64,000 nt of DNA from an uncultured Bacteroides sp. (GTDB lineage Bacteria > Bacteroidota > Bacteroidia > Bacteroidales > Bacteroidaceae), in contig CAUEFX010000010.1 of NCBI GenBank assembly GCA_958477465.1, positions 14,898 through 78,897 on the forward strand. Reading direction: 5' to 3'. The notes under the pieces were generated by a model. That model was not told the origin of the DNA and did not search any database. It saw only the letters and a program-made list of their open reading frames with translations. The stretch's first letter is position 1. Every line of letters starts with the position of its first letter. This document shows, one piece after another, positions 62,448 to 64,000 of this stretch. Position numbers and translations under genes: made by a program.

Positions 62448-63434
62448 CTAAACGTATATTTTGGTAAATAAATTATTCAGCCACGTCCATCTGAAACGAA
62501 ACCAGCGACGTGTGCTGCTTTGTTTTCCACCGAAGCGGAGAACGAATTCACGGTATCCGTGCTTTTTGAAAGGAAGCCCTACGTCCATGAACTCCAAATG
62601 GCGGTATCCGCGTTCGTGTGCGTCTTTCAGTGCCATCCATACCGCCAGAATACCGGGATATTGCAAGGCGTATGTTTTTCGCATTCCTCCCGAAAACCAC
62701 AAGTAAGCATCGTCTTCCGAATAAATACAGGCAGAGCCACCAATGATTTTTTCTTTATATCGTACGATGAAGATCTTTCCTTGATTGCTATGTATCAATT
62801 TCTCTTCCATGTGTCGGAAGAATTCGATGTGAGGGAAATGCTTACGTATATGCGCTGAGTAGATTTTGTATAGCATGCGTGAGAATTCCTGTATCTCTTC
62901 TACCGAGTGCGCTTCTTCCACTTTGGCTCCGTTTTTAAGTCCTTTCTTAATTTGCCGGATTCGCGAAGGGCTGAACTGCTCTTCTACCGTTTTCTGTCTA
63001 TGCAGTGAGTTGCGTACCCGCAGCCAGTTGATGGGAAAGTATCCGTTGGCTCTGAAGTATCTGTACCCGAACAGTGCATTGTCCAGGTTGCGGAATTCTA
63101 TCATGAAAGAATCCCGGAGCACTTCCGTAGTGAGGTGTTCCAACATTTCTCCGAATACGGCTTCTTTGTCGGTGGTGTCTTCCGGCAGATATTCTCCCGT
63201 ACCATATACCTCACAGCGCCGAACGATAGAAGGCGGGAAGAGTCTCCTGTTGGTGCGTATTCCTGCAAGCAGTTTGGCTATCGGCTTCCCGTTATCGGTT
63301 GCAACGATAAACACCGGCGTATATCCCGGCGTCGCTTCATATATCAGAAACAACTCCTTGGAGTGGAATGTGTTTTTTCCCGGTAGTTCGGGAATTTCAC
63401 TCCCGTGATAATATGTAGTAAGCTTTAAGGGCAT
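62448..63434 (-). CDS. GNAT/FemAB-like acyltransferase
   Basis: 328 residues, cytoplasmic. The N-terminal half (NTFHSKELFLIYEATPGYTPVFIVA) and the C-terminal half (GKIFIVRYKEKIIGGSACIYSEDDAYLWFSGG, then HERGYRHLEFMDVGLPFKKHGYREFVLRFGG) resemble the double-GNAT layout of FemAB-type proteins. The family adds aminoacyl or acyl groups to peptidoglycan or other envelope molecules; the substrate here is unknown. The stop is TAG. It is followed on the same strand by the TonB receptor (44 bp), perhaps cotranscribed. Confidence 0.72.
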   Translation of the reverse strand: MPLKLTTYYHGSEIPELPGKNTFHSKELFLIYEATPGYTPVFIVATDNGKPIAKLLAGIRTNRRLFPPSIVRRCEVYGTGEYLPEDTTDKEAVFGEMLEHLTTEVLRDSFMIEFRNLDNALFGYRYFRANGYFPINWLRVRNSLHRQKTVEEQFSPSRIRQIKKGLKNGAKVEEAHSVEEIQEFSRMLYKIYSAHIRKHFPHIEFFRHMEEKLIHSNQGKIFIVRYKEKIIGGSACIYSEDDAYLWFSGGMRKTYALQYPGILAVWMALKDAHERGYRHLEFMDVGLPFKKHGYREFVLRFGGKQSSTRRWFRFRWTWLNNLFTKIYV

Positions 63435-63544
63435 CTTGTGGCAAATTTACATCTTTTTATTCATCTTTTCAACAAGAAAGACGATGTTTTGTTGCAATAT
63501 AATGCAGATGTTTATTACATTGTCGCAAACACTTACCGGAGCCC

Positions 63545-63730
63545 CTACGCAGATTGCATAAAAAAAGGCAGAGCCTTATCGCCTGCCTTTATCTTTTTGC
63601 GGTTATATACTTTTTTTGACCGGTGTACCCGCTTATAGCAAATGGGGTGACCGTACTTCTCAATTTCAGCCTCACGGCTGGCTTTACGATTCGCTTTGAT
63701 GTAATCGTCTTGGGTTATTCGATTTTTCAT
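63545..63730 (-). CDS. Small conserved basic protein
   Basis: 61 residues: MKNRITQDDYIKANRKASREAEIEKYGHPICYKRVHRSKKVYNRKKIKAG. Very basic, with a pattern I recognise as a small conserved Bacteroides protein of unknown function. It may bind nucleic acid, judging by charge only. The start is preceded by an A-rich stretch. Stop TAA. Confidence 0.65.
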   Translation of the reverse strand: MKNRITQDDYIKANRKASREAEIEKYGHPICYKRVHRSKKVYNRKKIKAGDKALPFFMQSA

Positions 63731-64000
63731 AATGATAATTAGTTTATCAATACAAATATAGGCATTTTATTTCAATTTGAATAATTTCTTTCGGCATTGT
63801 TGGTCTAATTGTATGGCTGTTGGTCTGATTGTATAATTAATGAACAAATATACAGGATAATTCCCATTTCATCGGTGTATCCTGGTGGAATAAATTGCAG
63901 AGACGTTAATCCTTCCATACTATTTCTCAATCATAGCGAGAAGGTACATATCATTTTACTTTCCAACTATCTATGTTCCTCGTTTTTGAGCTGAAGTTGA
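63731..64000. other. Right-end intergenic sequence
   Basis: AT-rich; it contains a short direct repeat (TTGTTGGTCTAATTGTAT then CTGTTGGTCTGATTGTAT, about 63798-63834). No gene is recognised; a 61-codon plus frame (63809-63994) has no family features. Confidence 0.3.

Overview
This window is a chromosomal segment of a Bacteroides-type bacterium (fragilis group; species not resolvable from sequence alone). Supporting evidence: SusC/SusD outer-membrane pairs, many lipoproteins, promoters of the TAnnTTTG type, a type B ribosomal protein L31, the succinate-to-propionate decarboxylase operon, and a Bacteroides-style integrative conjugative element (ICE).

Positions 1 to about 21,400 are the right-hand part of an ICE; its left part lies outside the window. 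It carries a relaxase (5' end cut off), a TraG/VirD4 coupling protein, a DNA adenine methylase, a Toprim primase, a secreted M23 peptidase, a DUF4099/DUF3945 protein, a run of tandem paralogous proteins of unknown function, topoisomerase III, a DHFR/RibD-like protein, two helix-turn-helix proteins and a tyrosine integrase. The main observation is that seven of these genes (relaxase, traG, dam, primase, M23 peptidase, topB, first HTH gene) are interrupted only by in-frame TGA codons, eleven in total. Where I know the family well, the TGA falls on a conserved tryptophan (TopB VT-W-TYGH, Dam K-W-MLSNSDP, primase RNL-W-YDFG, HTH DK-W-LDAQDVC, TraG MS-W-RS). No in-frame TAA, TAG or frameshift was seen in the element, and every ICE gene appears to end on TAA or TAG. 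The neighbouring chromosomal genes use TGA as an ordinary stop. The best reading is UGA decoded as Trp for this element (a suppressor tRNA outside the window, or recoding-gated expression). Decay by G-to-A change is the main alternative. The element also has two arrays of 10-bp phased TGAC repeats in its control regions and a shared basic C-terminal tail on many of its proteins.

From about 21.9 kb the chromosome follows: an NAD(P)-binding protein and a divergent AraC regulator; a giant BspA-like leucine-rich-repeat surface protein with a cobalamin riboswitch far upstream on the same strand; a GH65 phosphorylase; an outer-membrane protein; a frameshifted HepT toxin remnant; and two lipoproteins. 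A starch/maltodextrin locus spans 36.2-53.4 kb: an MFS sugar transporter, a LacI regulator, susC, susD, a SusE-like lipoprotein, a secreted GH13 amylase and a SusA-like neopullulanase, with three palindromic LacI-type operator candidates. The GH65 enzyme probably belongs to the same metabolism. Housekeeping genes (L31, an EEP-family phosphatase/nuclease, class II aldolase) are embedded in it.

The right end holds a TPR protein, then mce-mmdA-oadG-mmdC-mmdB (methylmalonyl-CoA epimerase and the sodium-pumping methylmalonyl-CoA decarboxylase), a TonB-dependent receptor, a FemAB/GNAT-like protein and a small conserved protein. No tRNA, rRNA, CRISPR array or insertion sequence was recognised.
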